DNA of 64,000 nucleotides from positions 3,971,501 to 4,035,500 of the forward strand of contig NZ_FNTZ01000001.1 of the NCBI RefSeq assembly GCF_900105555.1, given 5' to 3'. Source of the DNA: Pseudomonas coleopterorum. GTDB taxonomy: Bacteria > Pseudomonadota > Gammaproteobacteria > Pseudomonadales > Pseudomonadaceae. Under the pieces are notes generated by a model. It made no database searches and was not told where the DNA came from. It saw nothing but the letters and a program-made list of their open reading frames with translations. Positions 1 to 12,312 of the stretch are shown piece by piece. The translations under genes and the position numbers were made by a program. Within the stretch, counting starts at the first letter, position 1. Each line of letters starts with the position of its first letter.

Positions 1-712
1 CCGAGGCCAGACCCACGACGGTCGCCTGGCCGATCTGGCCGAGCTGATCCGCGTGGTCGCCCAGATCGACGGGATCGAGCGCATCCGCTACACCACTTCG
101 CACCCGCTGGAGTTTTCCGACAGCCTGATCCTGGCCCACGCCGAAGTGCCGCAGTTGGTGAAACACTTGCACCTGCCGGTGCAGTCCGGTTCGGACCGCG
201 TGCTGGCCGCGATGAAGCGCGGGCACACGGTGCTGGAATACAAGTCCAAGTTGCGCAAGCTCAAGGCAGCGGTGCCGGACATCTGCATCAGTTCGGACTT
301 CATCATCGGTTTTCCCGGCGAGACCGAGAAGGACTTCGAGCAGACCATGAAACTGGTCGCCGACGTGGGCATGGATTTCTCGTATTCCTTCATCTATAGC
401 CAGCGGCCCGGCACACCGGCGGCCGACCTGGCCGATGACACCCCCGAGGCGGTGAAGAAACAGCGCCTGGATGCCTTGCAGCATCGATTGAATCAGCAAG
501 GGTTCGAGATCAGCCGGCAGATGGTCGGGACCACCCAGCGCATCCTCGTCACCGATTATTCGCGCAAGGATCCGGGCCAGTTGCAGGGGCGTACCGAGAA
601 CAACCGTATCGTCAACTTCAGCTGCTCGGATGCCCGACTGATCGGCCAGTTCGTCGACATCCACATCGCCGAGGCCCGCCCCCACTCCCTGCGTGGTGAA
701 CTGCTGGCCTGA
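1..712 (+). CDS. miaB: MiaB, tRNA-2-methylthio-N6-dimethylallyladenosine synthase (C-terminal part)
   Basis: Partial at the 5' edge; the reading frame is open from base 2. MiaB is a radical-SAM methylthiotransferase that converts i6A37 to ms2i6A37 in tRNAs reading UNN codons. The visible part carries the family signatures [29 protein letters not shown] and [11 protein letters not shown], then a C-terminal TRAM-like RNA-binding region of about 65 residues. The N-terminal UPF0004 domain and the CxxxCxxC cluster motif lie outside the window. It is followed by the ybeZ-ybeY-ybeX-lnt set, the usual Pseudomonas order. Confidence 0.96.
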   Translation, partial: RGQTHDGRLADLAELIRVVAQIDGIERIRYTTSHPLEFSDSLILAHAEVPQLVKHLHLPVQSGSDRVLAAMKRGHTVLEYKSKLRKLKAAVPDICISSDFIIGFPGETEKDFEQTMKLVADVGMDFSYSFIYSQRPGTPAADLADDTPEAVKKQRLDALQHRLNQQGFEISRQMVGTTQRILVTDYSRKDPGQLQGRTENNRIVNFSCSDARLIGQFVDIHIAEARPHSLRGELLA

Positions 713-732
713 CTGCCGCACCGCAGTAAGGC

Positions 733-789
733 CTTCGCGGCCGATGACCGCTCCTACAAGGAGGCGGCGAGCGCCATTCGCCGCTCGCC
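733..789. repeat. REP-like element and hairpin after miaB
   Basis: A 'cttcgcggccgatgaccgct' type REP half-site lies at 733-759. It is followed by a hairpin with arms GGCGAGCG (766-773) and CGCTCGCC (782-789). The hairpin could end miaB transcription but has no strong T-tract. Confidence 0.5.
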
Positions 790-861
790 CCTTTCGCCCC
801 GCCCCTGACAGGGGTTATCCTTGGACTCATTTCAATTGCCGTCTGGCGGCCGAATACGACC

Positions 862-1869
862 TTGAACGCACCTATCGAACCACATCGCTTCTTGCTCGAG
901 CCTTTCGAGGCTCGCCGCTTCGCCAACCTGTGCGGACAATTCGACGAGCATCTGCGCTTGATCGAACAGCGCCTGGAAATCGAAATTCGCAACCGTGGCA
1001 ATCAGTTCGAACTGATCGGCGACGCCCAGCACACGCGCTCGGCAGAAAACCTGCTGCGCCGCCTGTACCGGGAAACCAAGGCCACCGAGCTGTCCCCCGA
1101 CACCGTTCACCTCTTTTTGCAGGAATCGGCCGTCGAGGAGCTGGACAACCCGGCTTCGGGCGAAGTGCCGGTCGCGCTGCGTACCCGCAAGGGCATGATC
1201 AAGCCACGCGGTTTGAATCAGCAGCGCTACGTCAAGGAAATCCTGGCCAACGACATCAACTTCGGCATCGGTCCGGCCGGTACCGGCAAGACCTACCTGG
1301 CCGTGGCCGCCGCCGTCGATGCGCTGGAGCGCGAGCAGGTTCGACGCATTCTTCTGGTGCGCCCTGCCGTGGAAGCGGGCGAAAAGCTCGGGTTCCTGCC
1401 CGGCGACCTGGCCCAGAAGATCGACCCCTACCTGCGTCCACTGTACGACGCCCTGTATGAAATGCTCGGCTTCGAACACGTCGCCAAGCTGATCGAAAAA
1501 CAGGTCATCGAGATCGCGCCACTGGCCTACATGCGCGGACGCACGCTGAACAACAGCTTCATCATCCTCGATGAGAGCCAGAACACCACCGTGGAACAGA
1601 TGAAGATGTTCCTGACCCGCATCGGCTTCGGCTCGACCGCGGTGATCACCGGCGACATCACTCAGGTCGACCTGCCCAAGGGCACCAAGTCGGGCCTGGG
1701 CCAGGTCATCGAAGTGCTCAAGGACGTACCGGGCATCAGCTTCACCCACTTCATGCCCAAGGACGTCGTTCGTCACCCGCTGGTGCAGCGCATCGTCGAG
1801 GCCTACGAGCGTTTCGACGCCCAGCCCGCCACCGTCAACGAGGCCGGGGACAAACGCCGCGATGCTTGA
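862..1869 (+). CDS. ybeZ: PhoH-family ATPase YbeZ
   Basis: A 335-residue PhoH-like P-loop ATPase. Walker A is GPAGTGKT (about 137-144) and Walker B is FIILDESQN (about 233-241), with the family motif GDITQVDLP downstream. YbeZ is a partner of the RNase YbeY next door and is thought to act in 16S rRNA maturation and ribosome quality control. The start is a TTG at 862: the frame upstream holds no ATG or GTG before the REP region, and the N-terminus [10 protein letters not shown] matches pseudomonad homologues as I remember them. The 3' end overlaps ybeY by 8 bases, so translation is probably coupled. Confidence 0.93.
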   Translation: MNAPIEPHRFLLEPFEARRFANLCGQFDEHLRLIEQRLEIEIRNRGNQFELIGDAQHTRSAENLLRRLYRETKATELSPDTVHLFLQESAVEELDNPASGEVPVALRTRKGMIKPRGLNQQRYVKEILANDINFGIGPAGTGKTYLAVAAAVDALEREQVRRILLVRPAVEAGEKLGFLPGDLAQKIDPYLRPLYDALYEMLGFEHVAKLIEKQVIEIAPLAYMRGRTLNNSFIILDESQNTTVEQMKMFLTRIGFGSTAVITGDITQVDLPKGTKSGLGQVIEVLKDVPGISFTHFMPKDVVRHPLVQRIVEAYERFDAQPATVNEAGDKRRDA

Positions 1870-2362
1870 GCTTGACCTGCAACGGGCCAGCACCACGCCT
1901 GGCCCGAGCGATGCCGAGTTCCGCCGCTGGTGCGAACTGGCGTTGCGCCAGCGCAGCGCCGATTCGGAGATGACCATCCGCCTGGTCGATGAAACCGAAG
2001 GCCGCGAGCTGAATCTCACCTATCGTCACAAAGATTACGCAACCAACGTGCTTTCATTTCCCGCAGACGTGCCCGACGACCTGCTCGACATTCCGCTGCT
2101 GGGCGACCTGGTCATCTGTGTGCCGGTGGTCGAGCGCGAGGCCGCCGAACAGGGCAAAGCCCTGGACGCACACTGGGCGCACCTGGTGATGCACGGCTGC
2201 CTGCACCTGCTGGGCTACGACCACATCGACGACGATGAGGCCGAAGAAATGGAAGCGCTGGAACGAGAGTTGCTAGCAGAATTGGGTCATCCGGACCCCT
2301 ATGCCGCCGACGAAGACGTCGACGACACCCCCACCAAAGCAATTGGCAAGGATCACGAGTAA
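1862..2362 (+). CDS. ybeY: Endoribonuclease YbeY, rRNA maturation factor
   Basis: A single-strand-specific metallo-endoribonuclease needed for 16S rRNA 3'-end maturation. The zinc-binding signature [11 protein letters not shown] lies at residues 111-121 (HxxxHxxxxxH). The motif NVLSFP (about 62-67) is also typical. At 166 residues it has the usual length, plus an acidic C-terminal tail. It overlaps ybeZ and lies 6 bases before ybeX, so the three are one transcription unit. Confidence 0.96.
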   Translation: MLELDLQRASTTPGPSDAEFRRWCELALRQRSADSEMTIRLVDETEGRELNLTYRHKDYATNVLSFPADVPDDLLDIPLLGDLVICVPVVEREAAEQGKALDAHWAHLVMHGCLHLLGYDHIDDDEAEEMEALERELLAELGHPDPYAADEDVDDTPTKAIGKDHE

Positions 2363-2368
2363 AGGGCT

Positions 2369-3208
2369 ATGAGCGAAGATCGATCGAGCAACGGGCAGAA
2401 GTCATGGTTGGGTAAACTGACCCAGGCCTTTGCCCATGAGCCCAAGAACCGCCAGGAACTGCTGGAGCTGCTGCGCGAAGCGCACCAGAACAAGCTCCTG
2501 GACAGCGAAGCATTGACCATCGTGGAAGGCGCCATCCAGGTCGCCGACCTGCAAGTGCGCGACATCATGGTGCCGCGCTCGCAGCTGATCAGCATCAAGT
2601 CCACGCAGACCCTGCACGAATTTCTGCCGGCGGTCATCGATGCCGCGCACTCGCGCTATCCGGTGGTCGGCGAGAACCACGACGACGTGATCGGCGTGCT
2701 GCTGGCCAAAGACCTGCTGCCGTTGATCCTGCAGAACGACCACGCGAACTTCAACATCAAGGATCTGCTGCGCCCGGCCACCTTCGTGCCCGAGTCCAAG
2801 CGTCTGAACGTGTTGCTGCGCGAGTTCCGCGCCAACCATAACCACATGGCCATCGTGATCGACGAATACGGCGGTGTGGCGGGCCTGGTGACCATCGAAG
2901 ACGTGCTGGAACAGATCGTCGGCGACATCGAGGACGAGCACGACGTCGAGGAAGACAGCTACATCAAGCCCCTGCCCAGCGGTGACTTCCTGATCAAGGC
3001 ACTGACCCCGATCGAGAACTTCAACGAGTTCTTCGAAAGCCAGTTCTCCGACGATGAATTCGACACCGTCGGTGGCCTGGTGATGAGTGCCTTCGGCCAC
3101 CTGCCCAAGCGCAACGAGACGACCGAAATCGGTGCCTGGCGCTTTCGCATCCTCAACGCCGACAGCCGCCGCATCCACTTGCTGCGCCTTACGCCAATCG
3201 CCCGCTGA
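2369..3208 (+). CDS. ybeX: YbeX/CorC-type CBS-domain protein
   Basis: A 279-residue cytosolic member of the HlyC/CorC family. Two CBS repeats span about 65-195, beginning at the hallmark VRDIMVPRSQ and including VIDEYGGVAGLVTIEDVLEQIVGDIEDEHD. A C-terminal CorC_HlyC domain follows (about 205-279). There is no membrane DUF21 domain, as expected for YbeX/CorC rather than the full transporters. It is linked in the literature to magnesium/cobalt efflux and ribosome metabolism; the exact biochemical role is less certain than the family assignment. Confidence 0.93.
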   Translation: MSEDRSSNGQKSWLGKLTQAFAHEPKNRQELLELLREAHQNKLLDSEALTIVEGAIQVADLQVRDIMVPRSQLISIKSTQTLHEFLPAVIDAAHSRYPVVGENHDDVIGVLLAKDLLPLILQNDHANFNIKDLLRPATFVPESKRLNVLLREFRANHNHMAIVIDEYGGVAGLVTIEDVLEQIVGDIEDEHDVEEDSYIKPLPSGDFLIKALTPIENFNEFFESQFSDDEFDTVGGLVMSAFGHLPKRNETTEIGAWRFRILNADSRRIHLLRLTPIAR

Positions 3209-3241
3209 GGCACCTGCCCAGACTCCTCGTTAAGGAAAATA

Positions 3242-4759
3242 ATGCGCTGGATCACCCGCCCCGGCTGGCCCGGTAACCTGCTGGCCATGGCGGCCGGCGG
3301 GTTGACCCCGCTGTTCCTGGCCCCCTTCGATCTCTGGCCGCTGGCCCTGCTTTCGCTGGCGTTGTTCTACCTCGGCCTGCGCGAGCTGAAACCGCGCCAG
3401 GCGCTGGGCCGTGGCTGGTGCTACGGTTTCGGTCTGTTCGGCGCTGGCACCAGCTGGATCTACGTCAGCATCCACACCTACGGTGGCGCGTCGGTGGCGT
3501 TGGCAGGTTTGCTGATGCTTGGCTTCGTCGCTGCGGTCGCGCTGTTCTTCGCCCTGCCCGCCTGGGTGTGGGCGCGCTGGTTGCGGCGCACCGATGCGCC
3601 ATTGGCTGATGCTCTGGCCTTTGCCGCGCTGTGGTTGGGCCAGGAAGCATTCCGCGGCTGGTTTTTGACCGGTTTCCCCTGGCTGTACAGCGGCTACAGC
3701 CAGTTGCACGGTCCGCTTGCCGGCCTGGCGCCAGTCGGCGGCATGTGGCTCGTGTCCTTCGCCCTCGCCTTGACCGCGGCGCTGTTGTGCAACCTTGCAC
3801 GCCTGCGCCACCGCAAGCCATTGCTGGCGGGCGCTGTGGTGTTGCTGCTGGCGCCGTGGGTCCTCGGCCAGGCATTCAAGGGCCACAACTGGACGACCCC
3901 CGCCGGCCAGCCGCTGAACGTGGCGGCGGTCCAGGGCAACATTGCCCAGAGCATCAAGTGGAACCCCGAAGCGGTCGATCATCAGTTGCAGCTGTATCGC
4001 GACAAAACCTTCGTTTCCAAGCCCGTGGACCTCATCGTCTGGCCGGAAACGGCAGTGCCGGTACTGATGGACTCGGCTCAAGGCTATCTGGCGATGATGG
4101 GCAGGTTTGCCAGCGACCGGCATTCGGCACTGATCACCGGCGTGCCCATACGCCAGGTGGAAGACGGTCAGCGCCGGTTCTACAACGGCATTACCGTGGT
4201 AGGTGACGGCGAAGGCTTGTACCGCAAGCAGAAGCTGGTGCCCTTCGGCGAGTACGTGCCGTTGCAGGATCTGCTGCGCGGCCTGATTGCGTTCTTCGAC
4301 CTGCCCATGTCCGACTTCGCCCGCGGCCCGGCCGACCAGCCATTGCTGCAGGCCAAGGGATACCAGATCGCGCCGTTCATCTGCTACGAAGTGGTGTATC
4401 CGGAGCTGGCCGCGAGCATGGCCGCACGCAGCGACTTGCTGCTGACGATCAGCAACGACACCTGGTTCGGTACTTCGATAGGTCCGCTGCAACACCTGCA
4501 GATGGCACAGATGCGCGCGCTGGAGGCCGGCCGCTGGATGATCCGCGCCACCAACAACGGTATTACTGCGTTGATCGATCCGTTCGGCAACATCACCACC
4601 CAGGTGCCGCAGTTCGAGGAAGCAGTGATGTATGGCGAGGTGACGCCGATGCAGGGTCTGACGCCTTATCTGCAGCTGCGGTCATGGCCGATGACGGTGG
4701 TGTGTGTGTTGTTGCTGGGGTGGGCGTTGGTGCGTAAACGGGCTGCCGGCCAAGTTTGA
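3242..4759 (+). CDS. lnt: Apolipoprotein N-acyltransferase
   Basis: Inner-membrane enzyme that adds the third acyl chain to the N-terminal cysteine of lipoproteins, the step before Lol sorting. The first ~190 residues form hydrophobic segments. The C-terminal nitrilase-fold domain carries the catalytic triad E269 (VWPETAVP), K331 (KLVPFGEY) and C381 (FICYEVVYPE). Its 505 residues are normal for the family. It is the last gene of the ybeZ-ybeY-ybeX-lnt unit; a REP-like hairpin follows the stop. Confidence 0.97.
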   Translation: MRWITRPGWPGNLLAMAAGGLTPLFLAPFDLWPLALLSLALFYLGLRELKPRQALGRGWCYGFGLFGAGTSWIYVSIHTYGGASVALAGLLMLGFVAAVALFFALPAWVWARWLRRTDAPLADALAFAALWLGQEAFRGWFLTGFPWLYSGYSQLHGPLAGLAPVGGMWLVSFALALTAALLCNLARLRHRKPLLAGAVVLLLAPWVLGQAFKGHNWTTPAGQPLNVAAVQGNIAQSIKWNPEAVDHQLQLYRDKTFVSKPVDLIVWPETAVPVLMDSAQGYLAMMGRFASDRHSALITGVPIRQVEDGQRRFYNGITVVGDGEGLYRKQKLVPFGEYVPLQDLLRGLIAFFDLPMSDFARGPADQPLLQAKGYQIAPFICYEVVYPELAASMAARSDLLLTISNDTWFGTSIGPLQHLQMAQMRALEAGRWMIRATNNGITALIDPFGNITTQVPQFEEAVMYGEVTPMQGLTPYLQLRSWPMTVVCVLLLGWALVRKRAAGQV

Positions 4760-4772
4760 TGGTGTTTGTGCT

Positions 4773-4856
4773 GGCCTCTTCGCGGGCAGAGCCCGCTCCC
4801 ACAAGTCCCCCTGTGGGAGCGGGGCGGGCGGCGAGCCCTCTGCCCGCGAAGAGGCC
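4773..4856. repeat. Inverted REP pair (BIME-like)
   Basis: Two REP-like sequences in opposite orientation form a long imperfect hairpin between the convergent lnt and ydcF-like genes. The left arm begins ggcctcttcgcgggcagagc and the right arm ends ctctgcccgcgaagaggcc. It probably stabilises or ends both convergent transcripts. Confidence 0.8.
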
Positions 4857-4863
4857 CTCAAGA

Positions 4864-5628
4864 TCACCGATAAAACATCTTGTACCCCACCAACCCCACC
4901 GCCTCATTGAGCAGTTGGCCGTTCTGCCAGATGGCCTTGCTCTCAGGCAACCACCCTCCCAGCGGCCGTGCATTGTCGGCACCCAGAAAGCCCACCGGTG
5001 CCGGTATCACCTGCAGTCCCTGCTGTTCGAAGCTCCAGCGTGAGCGCTGCATGTGCCAGGCTTGAGTCACCACCACCACACGCTTGATGCCATGTTCGGC
5101 GAGTAACTGGGCGCTGAATTCGGCGTTCTCCCACGTCGTGCGGCTGCGCTCCTCCATCCAGCGCGCCGAGATGCCGAAATCGTCGCGCAAGGACTGCGCC
5201 ATGATCCACGCCTCGCTGGGCGGCGAGCCGTAGTGCAGGCCACCTGAAGTCAGCACCGGAAGCCCGGACGCCTTGGCCAGCCTGGCCGCGTAGCGGACCC
5301 GTTCGAGCGCGATACCGGTCGGCTGATCGATGCCGTCCCAGGCCGGGTCGCCGCGCTCGCGACCGGCTCCCAGTATCACGATGGCGTCGGCGCGCTGCGC
5401 CAGGGTGCTCCACGCCTGCACCGGCAGTGCCGGCTCGCTCTCGAGCCGGCTCGCCGCCTGCTGCATCACCACCGGCAGACTCATCAGCCATAGTCCACTC
5501 AATCCGGCGACGAAGCAGGCGCCCGCCAACCGTGGCCAGCGACGGCGCAGCCACCAGGCGACCAGCAACAGGACGAAAAAGATTCCGGGCGGCAGCAACA
5601 TTTGTTTGAGGATGAAACGTGAAAACAT
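4864..5628 (-). CDS. YdcF/ElyC-like DUF218 family protein
   Basis: A 254-residue protein with two N-terminal membrane segments (about 8-26 and 35-55) and a DUF218/YdcF domain. Recognisable motifs are DAIVILGAG, PVLTSGG, RSRTTWENAEFS and VVVVTQAWHMQRS. The family includes E. coli ElyC (envelope biogenesis, undecaprenyl-phosphate handling) and SanA. The position next to lnt fits an envelope role, but the function is inferred from family only. Confidence 0.85.
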   Translation of the reverse strand: MFSRFILKQMLLPPGIFFVLLLVAWWLRRRWPRLAGACFVAGLSGLWLMSLPVVMQQAASRLESEPALPVQAWSTLAQRADAIVILGAGRERGDPAWDGIDQPTGIALERVRYAARLAKASGLPVLTSGGLHYGSPPSEAWIMAQSLRDDFGISARWMEERSRTTWENAEFSAQLLAEHGIKRVVVVTQAWHMQRSRWSFEQQGLQVIPAPVGFLGADNARPLGGWLPESKAIWQNGQLLNEAVGLVGYKMFYR

Positions 5629-5687
5629 CGGGCATCTCCAGAAAATGCCCGAAGCCTAAGCGTTGCCGCGCCGGCGAACAACCGCGC

Positions 5688-6014
5688 TCACGGTTTCCCG
5701 GAGTACCCGCGGCCATGCTTGCCAATGGACGACCTGCGTCGGTCGCGCTCGTGCAGCCAATACACCTTGGCCGATGCCTTGCGTACCGGCACAGTGGGGG
5801 CCGAGGGCTCGGCACAGGCGCGCTCGCCACAGACATGCAGGTAGGCGTCGATCAATTCGTACTCGGCCCGGCTCAAGCCACGCAACTCCAGTTCCGCTGG
5901 CTTTTCATCGCGCAGGCGAACCGCCGTTCGGGCCACGTCCAGGGCCAGCCCCAGACGGTCGATGAGACGTTCGTAAACATCAGGCTGCATGGCTTCGATA
6001 TGCGGCTCTACCAT
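5688..6014 (-). CDS. Conserved small hypothetical protein
   Basis: A 108-residue charged protein with no signal peptide, membrane segment or motif I recognise. It contains two Cys (VCGERAC, about 62-67) that do not form a full zinc site. It sits between the ydcF-like gene and leuS, where PAO1 also carries small hypothetical genes. Start chosen at the ATG at 6014; function unknown. Confidence 0.7.
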   Translation of the reverse strand: MVEPHIEAMQPDVYERLIDRLGLALDVARTAVRLRDEKPAELELRGLSRAEYELIDAYLHVCGERACAEPSAPTVPVRKASAKVYWLHERDRRRSSIGKHGRGYSGKP

Positions 6015-6062
6015 TGGCTCACCTCACTCCAGAGAAAAACGTTCTATCCTCCCCAAGCTTAG

Positions 6063-8873
<2,811 letters not shown>

Positions 8874-8945
8874 TCGACCGGCGCCTGCTCCTGCGGGCGC
8901 CCGTCAAGCACGCCACAGCCAAAAAGGTTTCTAGGGAGCAACAAG

Positions 8946-9551
8946 ATGATCAAACGCAATCTGCTGGTTATGGGCCTGGCTGTCCTGCTGAGCGCCTGTG
9001 GTTTCCAGCTCCGTGGCACCGGTACAAACGAGATGGCCATCAAGGAACTCAACCTCACCGCTCGCGACGCCTACGGCCAGACCGTGGTGCAACTGCGCAA
9101 GGCATTGCAGGGCAGTGGCGTGAACGTGGCCAGTGGTGCACCGTACACTCTGGACCTGGTGAACGAGCGCGATGACCAGCGTACGGCCAGCTACAGCGGT
9201 TCGGCGCGCTCGTCCGAATACGAACTCAGCAAAACGCTGCAATATGAGATCCGCGGGCGGAACAACCTGAGCCTGCTCAACGACAAGATCGAAGTGCAGA
9301 AGGTCTATGTCCACGACGGCAACAACCTGACCGGTTCGGACCAGGAAGCCAGCCAGGTGCGTCGTGAAATGCGCAACGAGTTGGTCCAGCGCATGATGCT
9401 GCGTCTGCAGCAGATCACTCCTGCCCAGTTGCAGAAGCTGCAGGTAGATGCCGACGCACGCGCCAAGGCCGAAGCCGATGCGGCCGCCGAAGCTCAGCGT
9501 GTGATGGATGCGACGCCCCAGCAGTCGCCGATCCAGATCCCCAATCAGTAA
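8946..9551 (+). CDS. lptE: LPS-assembly lipoprotein LptE
   Basis: Outer-membrane lipoprotein that plugs the LptD barrel during LPS export. A signal peptide ends in lipobox LLSAC with the acylated cysteine at residue 18, followed by the family motif GFQLRGTG. At 201 residues it is of usual Pseudomonas length, with an Ala/Gln-rich tail. The ribosome site 'agggagcaacaag' precedes the ATG. leuS-lptE-holA order is conserved in gammaproteobacteria. Confidence 0.95.
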   Translation: MIKRNLLVMGLAVLLSACGFQLRGTGTNEMAIKELNLTARDAYGQTVVQLRKALQGSGVNVASGAPYTLDLVNERDDQRTASYSGSARSSEYELSKTLQYEIRGRNNLSLLNDKIEVQKVYVHDGNNLTGSDQEASQVRREMRNELVQRMMLRLQQITPAQLQKLQVDADARAKAEADAAAEAQRVMDATPQQSPIQIPNQ

Positions 9552-9558
9552 GGCAGAC

Positions 9559-9581
9559 AAGGGCGCTCAGGCGCCCTTTTC
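9559..9581 (+). terminator. Hairpin with T-tract after lptE
   Basis: Arms AAGGGCGC (9559-9566) and GCGCCCTT (9571-9578) enclose a TCAG loop and are followed by TTT. It may partly separate lptE from holA expression, as holA starts only 45 bases later. Confidence 0.7.
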
Positions 9582-9625
9582 GCTGCCATCGCACCCGTGA
9601 AGTGTTCAGTCCTGTCGATGCGTCC

Positions 9626-10663
9626 ATGAAAATCAGCCCCGCCCAGCTCGGCAAACACCTGCAAGGTCCGCTTGCGCCTGTCTATGTGGTCAGTGGCGAT
9701 GATCCGCTGCTCTGTCAGGAGGCGGCGGACGCCATTCGTGCCGCGGCGCGTCAGCAAGGCTTCGACGAGCGTCAGGTGTTCAGTGCCGATAGCAATTTCG
9801 ATTGGGGCACGCTGCTGCAGGCCGGTGCCAGCCTGTCGCTGTTCGCCGAGCGACGCCTGCTGGAACTGCGCCTGCCTTCGGGAAAGCCGGGAGACAAGGG
9901 CGCCGCGGCGCTGATCGAGTACTGCTCACGGCCGGCTGAAGATACCGTGCTGTTGATCAGCCTGCCCAAGCTGGATGGCAGTGCGCAGAAAACCAAATGG
10001 GGCAAGGCGCTGGTGGATGGTGCGCACACGCAGTTCGTGCAGATCTGGCCGGTGGATGCGCAGCAGTTGCCGCAGTGGATCCGCCAGCGCTTGGCCCAGG
10101 CCGGGCTGGCGGCGCAACCGGATGCGGTGGAACTGATCGCCGCGCGGGTAGAGGGCAATCTGCTGGCGGCCGCGCAGGAGATCGAAAAGCTCAAGTTGCT
10201 GGCCGAGGGTGACCAGATAACGCTGGAGACGGTGCAATCGGCGGTCGCCGATAGTGCTCGCTTCGACGTGTTCGGGCTGATCGATGCGATCCTCAATGGC
10301 CACGCCGAACATGCTCTGCGCATGCTCGAAGGCTTGCGCGGCGAAGGTGTCGAGCCGCCGGTCATCCTCTGGGCCCTGGCCCGCGAGCTGCGTCTGCTGG
10401 CTAGCCTGTCGCAGCAGTACAGCCAAGGGGTGCCGTTGGACAAGGCTTTCAGCCAGGCCCGTCCGCCCGTCTGGGACAAGCGCAAACCGCTGATGAGCAA
10501 GGCCCTGCAGCGGCACTCGGCACTGCGCTGGGCGCAGTTGCTGCAGGATGCGCAACGCATCGACGCGCAGATCAAGGGCCAGGCGCCGGGTTCGGTGTGG
10601 GTGGGGTTGTCGCGGTTATCGCTGTTGATGGCGGGCCAGCGCCTGGCCCTTCCTGCCGAATAG
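9626..10663 (+). CDS. holA: DNA polymerase III delta subunit
   Basis: The clamp-loader subunit that opens the beta sliding clamp. The N-terminus MKISPAQLGKHLQGPLAPVY and the segment YVVSGDDPLLCQEAADAIR are typical. 345 residues, usual for HolA. An in-frame GTG at 9602 would add eight residues, but the ATG at 9626 fits family N-termini better. It lies just after the lptE hairpin. Confidence 0.95.
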   Translation: MKISPAQLGKHLQGPLAPVYVVSGDDPLLCQEAADAIRAAARQQGFDERQVFSADSNFDWGTLLQAGASLSLFAERRLLELRLPSGKPGDKGAAALIEYCSRPAEDTVLLISLPKLDGSAQKTKWGKALVDGAHTQFVQIWPVDAQQLPQWIRQRLAQAGLAAQPDAVELIAARVEGNLLAAAQEIEKLKLLAEGDQITLETVQSAVADSARFDVFGLIDAILNGHAEHALRMLEGLRGEGVEPPVILWALARELRLLASLSQQYSQGVPLDKAFSQARPPVWDKRKPLMSKALQRHSALRWAQLLQDAQRIDAQIKGQAPGSVWVGLSRLSLLMAGQRLALPAE

Positions 10664-10696
10664 CGCAGCATTCTGGTGGGCAGATGGAGCATTCAC

Positions 10697-10901
10697 TGCG
10701 GTGTGTCAGATACATTGCGTCGCTGCATTCGCGGGCAGAGCCCGCTCCCACAAAGCTGCGCTGCGGTATGCGAGATACACAGGGGCGCTGCATTCGCGGG
10801 CAGAGCCCGCTCCCACAAAGCTGCGCTGCGGTATGCGAGATACACAGAGGCGCTGCATTCGCGGGCAGAGCCCGCTCCCACAAAGCTGCGCTGCAGCGTG
10901 T
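10697..10901. repeat. Tandem array of 65-bp REP-containing units
   Basis: Three near-identical units start at 10721, 10786 and 10851, an exact 65-base period. Each contains the REP core gcgggcagagcccgctccca and a spacer 'gctgcgctgcggtatgcgag'. A diverged partial spacer precedes the first unit (about 10697-10720) and the last one is cut short at about 10901. It fills the 328-base gap between holA and the transglycosylase gene, in which I see no coding sequence. Confidence 0.85.
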
Positions 10902-10991
10902 CAGGCTGATCGCTGACAAGGCTAAACCCATGCGACAGGTTCGGCTGGCATGTTAAGGTTTGCCTCTGCCCCGAAAGCCCTGGACTTGTGA

Positions 10992-12311
10992 ATGTCTTCT
11001 CGTCGTACCTCTGGCTGGCCCATGCGCCAGTTCGCCGTGACTACCTGCCTGGCCTTGCTGGTTGCCTGCGCGGAAAAACCCACCGTCGCCGACACCCTGC
11101 CCGCTCCGATCGTCCAGCCTTCCCTGCCGGTGCCCATGGCACCCGCGCCGAACAGTGTCGACACGCCGGTGCTGCCGACCCAGACATTCGCCGAATGGCA
11201 ACAGGGCTTTCGCCAGCAAGCCTTGCGCAGCGGCGTCGACGCGCAACTGTTCGACCGCGCCTTCGAGGGCGTCACGCCCGACATGAGCGTGATCAAGGCC
11301 GATCGCAGCCAACCTGAATTCAGCCGCCCGGTGTGGGAATACCTCGACGGCGCCATCTCCCCGACTCGCGTGCGCCGTGGCCAGGCCATGCTTGACCAGT
11401 ACGCGGACGTGCTGACGAGCATCGAGCAGCGCTACGGCGTCGAGCGCCAGGTGCTGGTTGCCGTGTGGGGCATGGAAAGCAGCTTCGGTCAGATCCAGGG
11501 CGACAAATCGGTGATCCGCTCGTTGGCGACCCTGGCTTACGAAGGCCGCCGCCCTGAGTTCGCGCAAAGCCAGCTGCTGGCGGCGTTGCAGATCCTGCAG
11601 AATGGCGACATTCAACCTGAGCGCATGCTCGGCTCGTGGGCCGGTGCCATGGGTCAGACCCAGTTCATCCCCACCACCTACAATTCCCATGCCGTGGACT
11701 TCGACGGCGATGGTCGTCGCGACATCTGGAACAGCGCCGCCGACGCCCTCGCCTCTACGGCCCACTACCTGCAAAGCTCGGGCTGGCAGAGCGGCCAGAC
11801 CTGGGGCCTGGAAGTGCGCCTGCCCGATGGCTTCGACTACGCCCTGGCCGACGGCAGCAGCCGCAAGCCGGTCAGCGAATGGCAGCGTCTGGGTGTAGCG
11901 ACGATGCCCGGCGGCGCAGCCCCGGCGGGCAGCGAGAATGCCTCGGCGGCGCTGCTTCTGCCCGCCGGCTACCGCGGCCCGGCCTTTCTGGTGTTCGATA
12001 ATTTCCGCGCGATCCTCAAGTACAACAACTCCTCGTCGTACGCGCTGGGTGTGAGCCTGCTGGCACAGCGCTTCCAGGGTTCGGGCTACATTCAAGGCAC
12101 CTGGCCGAAAGATGACATGCCACTCACACGCACCGAGCGCATCGAACTGCAGAGCCGGTTAACCGCGCGCAATTACGATGCCGGCGCTCCGGACGGCATC
12201 ATCGGCGCCAACACGCGCAAGGCCATCCGCAGCGCGCAGCAAACCTTGGGCTGGCCAGCTGACGGCTATCCGACCCACAAGCTGCTGGAAGCGCTGCGAG
12301 CGCAGCAGTAA
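10992..12311 (+). CDS. Lytic murein transglycosylase (MltB family) with peptidoglycan-binding domain
   Basis: A 439-residue lipoprotein. The signal peptide ends in LLVAC with the acylated cysteine at residue 26. The GH103/SLT_2 domain carries the catalytic glutamate E162 in WGMESSFGQ, plus GAMGQTQFIPTTYN and VDFDGDGRRDIW. A PG_binding_1 domain occupies the C-terminus (about 375-435). It cleaves the MurNAc-GlcNAc bond to form 1,6-anhydro ends. The gene stands alone, convergent with ldcA. Confidence 0.93.
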   Translation: MSSRRTSGWPMRQFAVTTCLALLVACAEKPTVADTLPAPIVQPSLPVPMAPAPNSVDTPVLPTQTFAEWQQGFRQQALRSGVDAQLFDRAFEGVTPDMSVIKADRSQPEFSRPVWEYLDGAISPTRVRRGQAMLDQYADVLTSIEQRYGVERQVLVAVWGMESSFGQIQGDKSVIRSLATLAYEGRRPEFAQSQLLAALQILQNGDIQPERMLGSWAGAMGQTQFIPTTYNSHAVDFDGDGRRDIWNSAADALASTAHYLQSSGWQSGQTWGLEVRLPDGFDYALADGSSRKPVSEWQRLGVATMPGGAAPAGSENASAALLLPAGYRGPAFLVFDNFRAILKYNNSSSYALGVSLLAQRFQGSGYIQGTWPKDDMPLTRTERIELQSRLTARNYDAGAPDGIIGANTRKAIRSAQQTLGWPADGYPTHKLLEALRAQQ

Positions 12312-12312
12312 C

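Noticed and set aside
832..2019. 395-residue minus-strand frame opposite ybeZ/ybeY, and a similar one at 2402-3178 opposite ybeX
   Set aside because: Both mirror well-supported genes and have low-complexity, motif-free translations.
10697..10901. CRISPR array
   Set aside because: The repeats are contiguous 65-base units with identical 'spacers' and a REP core; there are no unique spacers and no cas genes.
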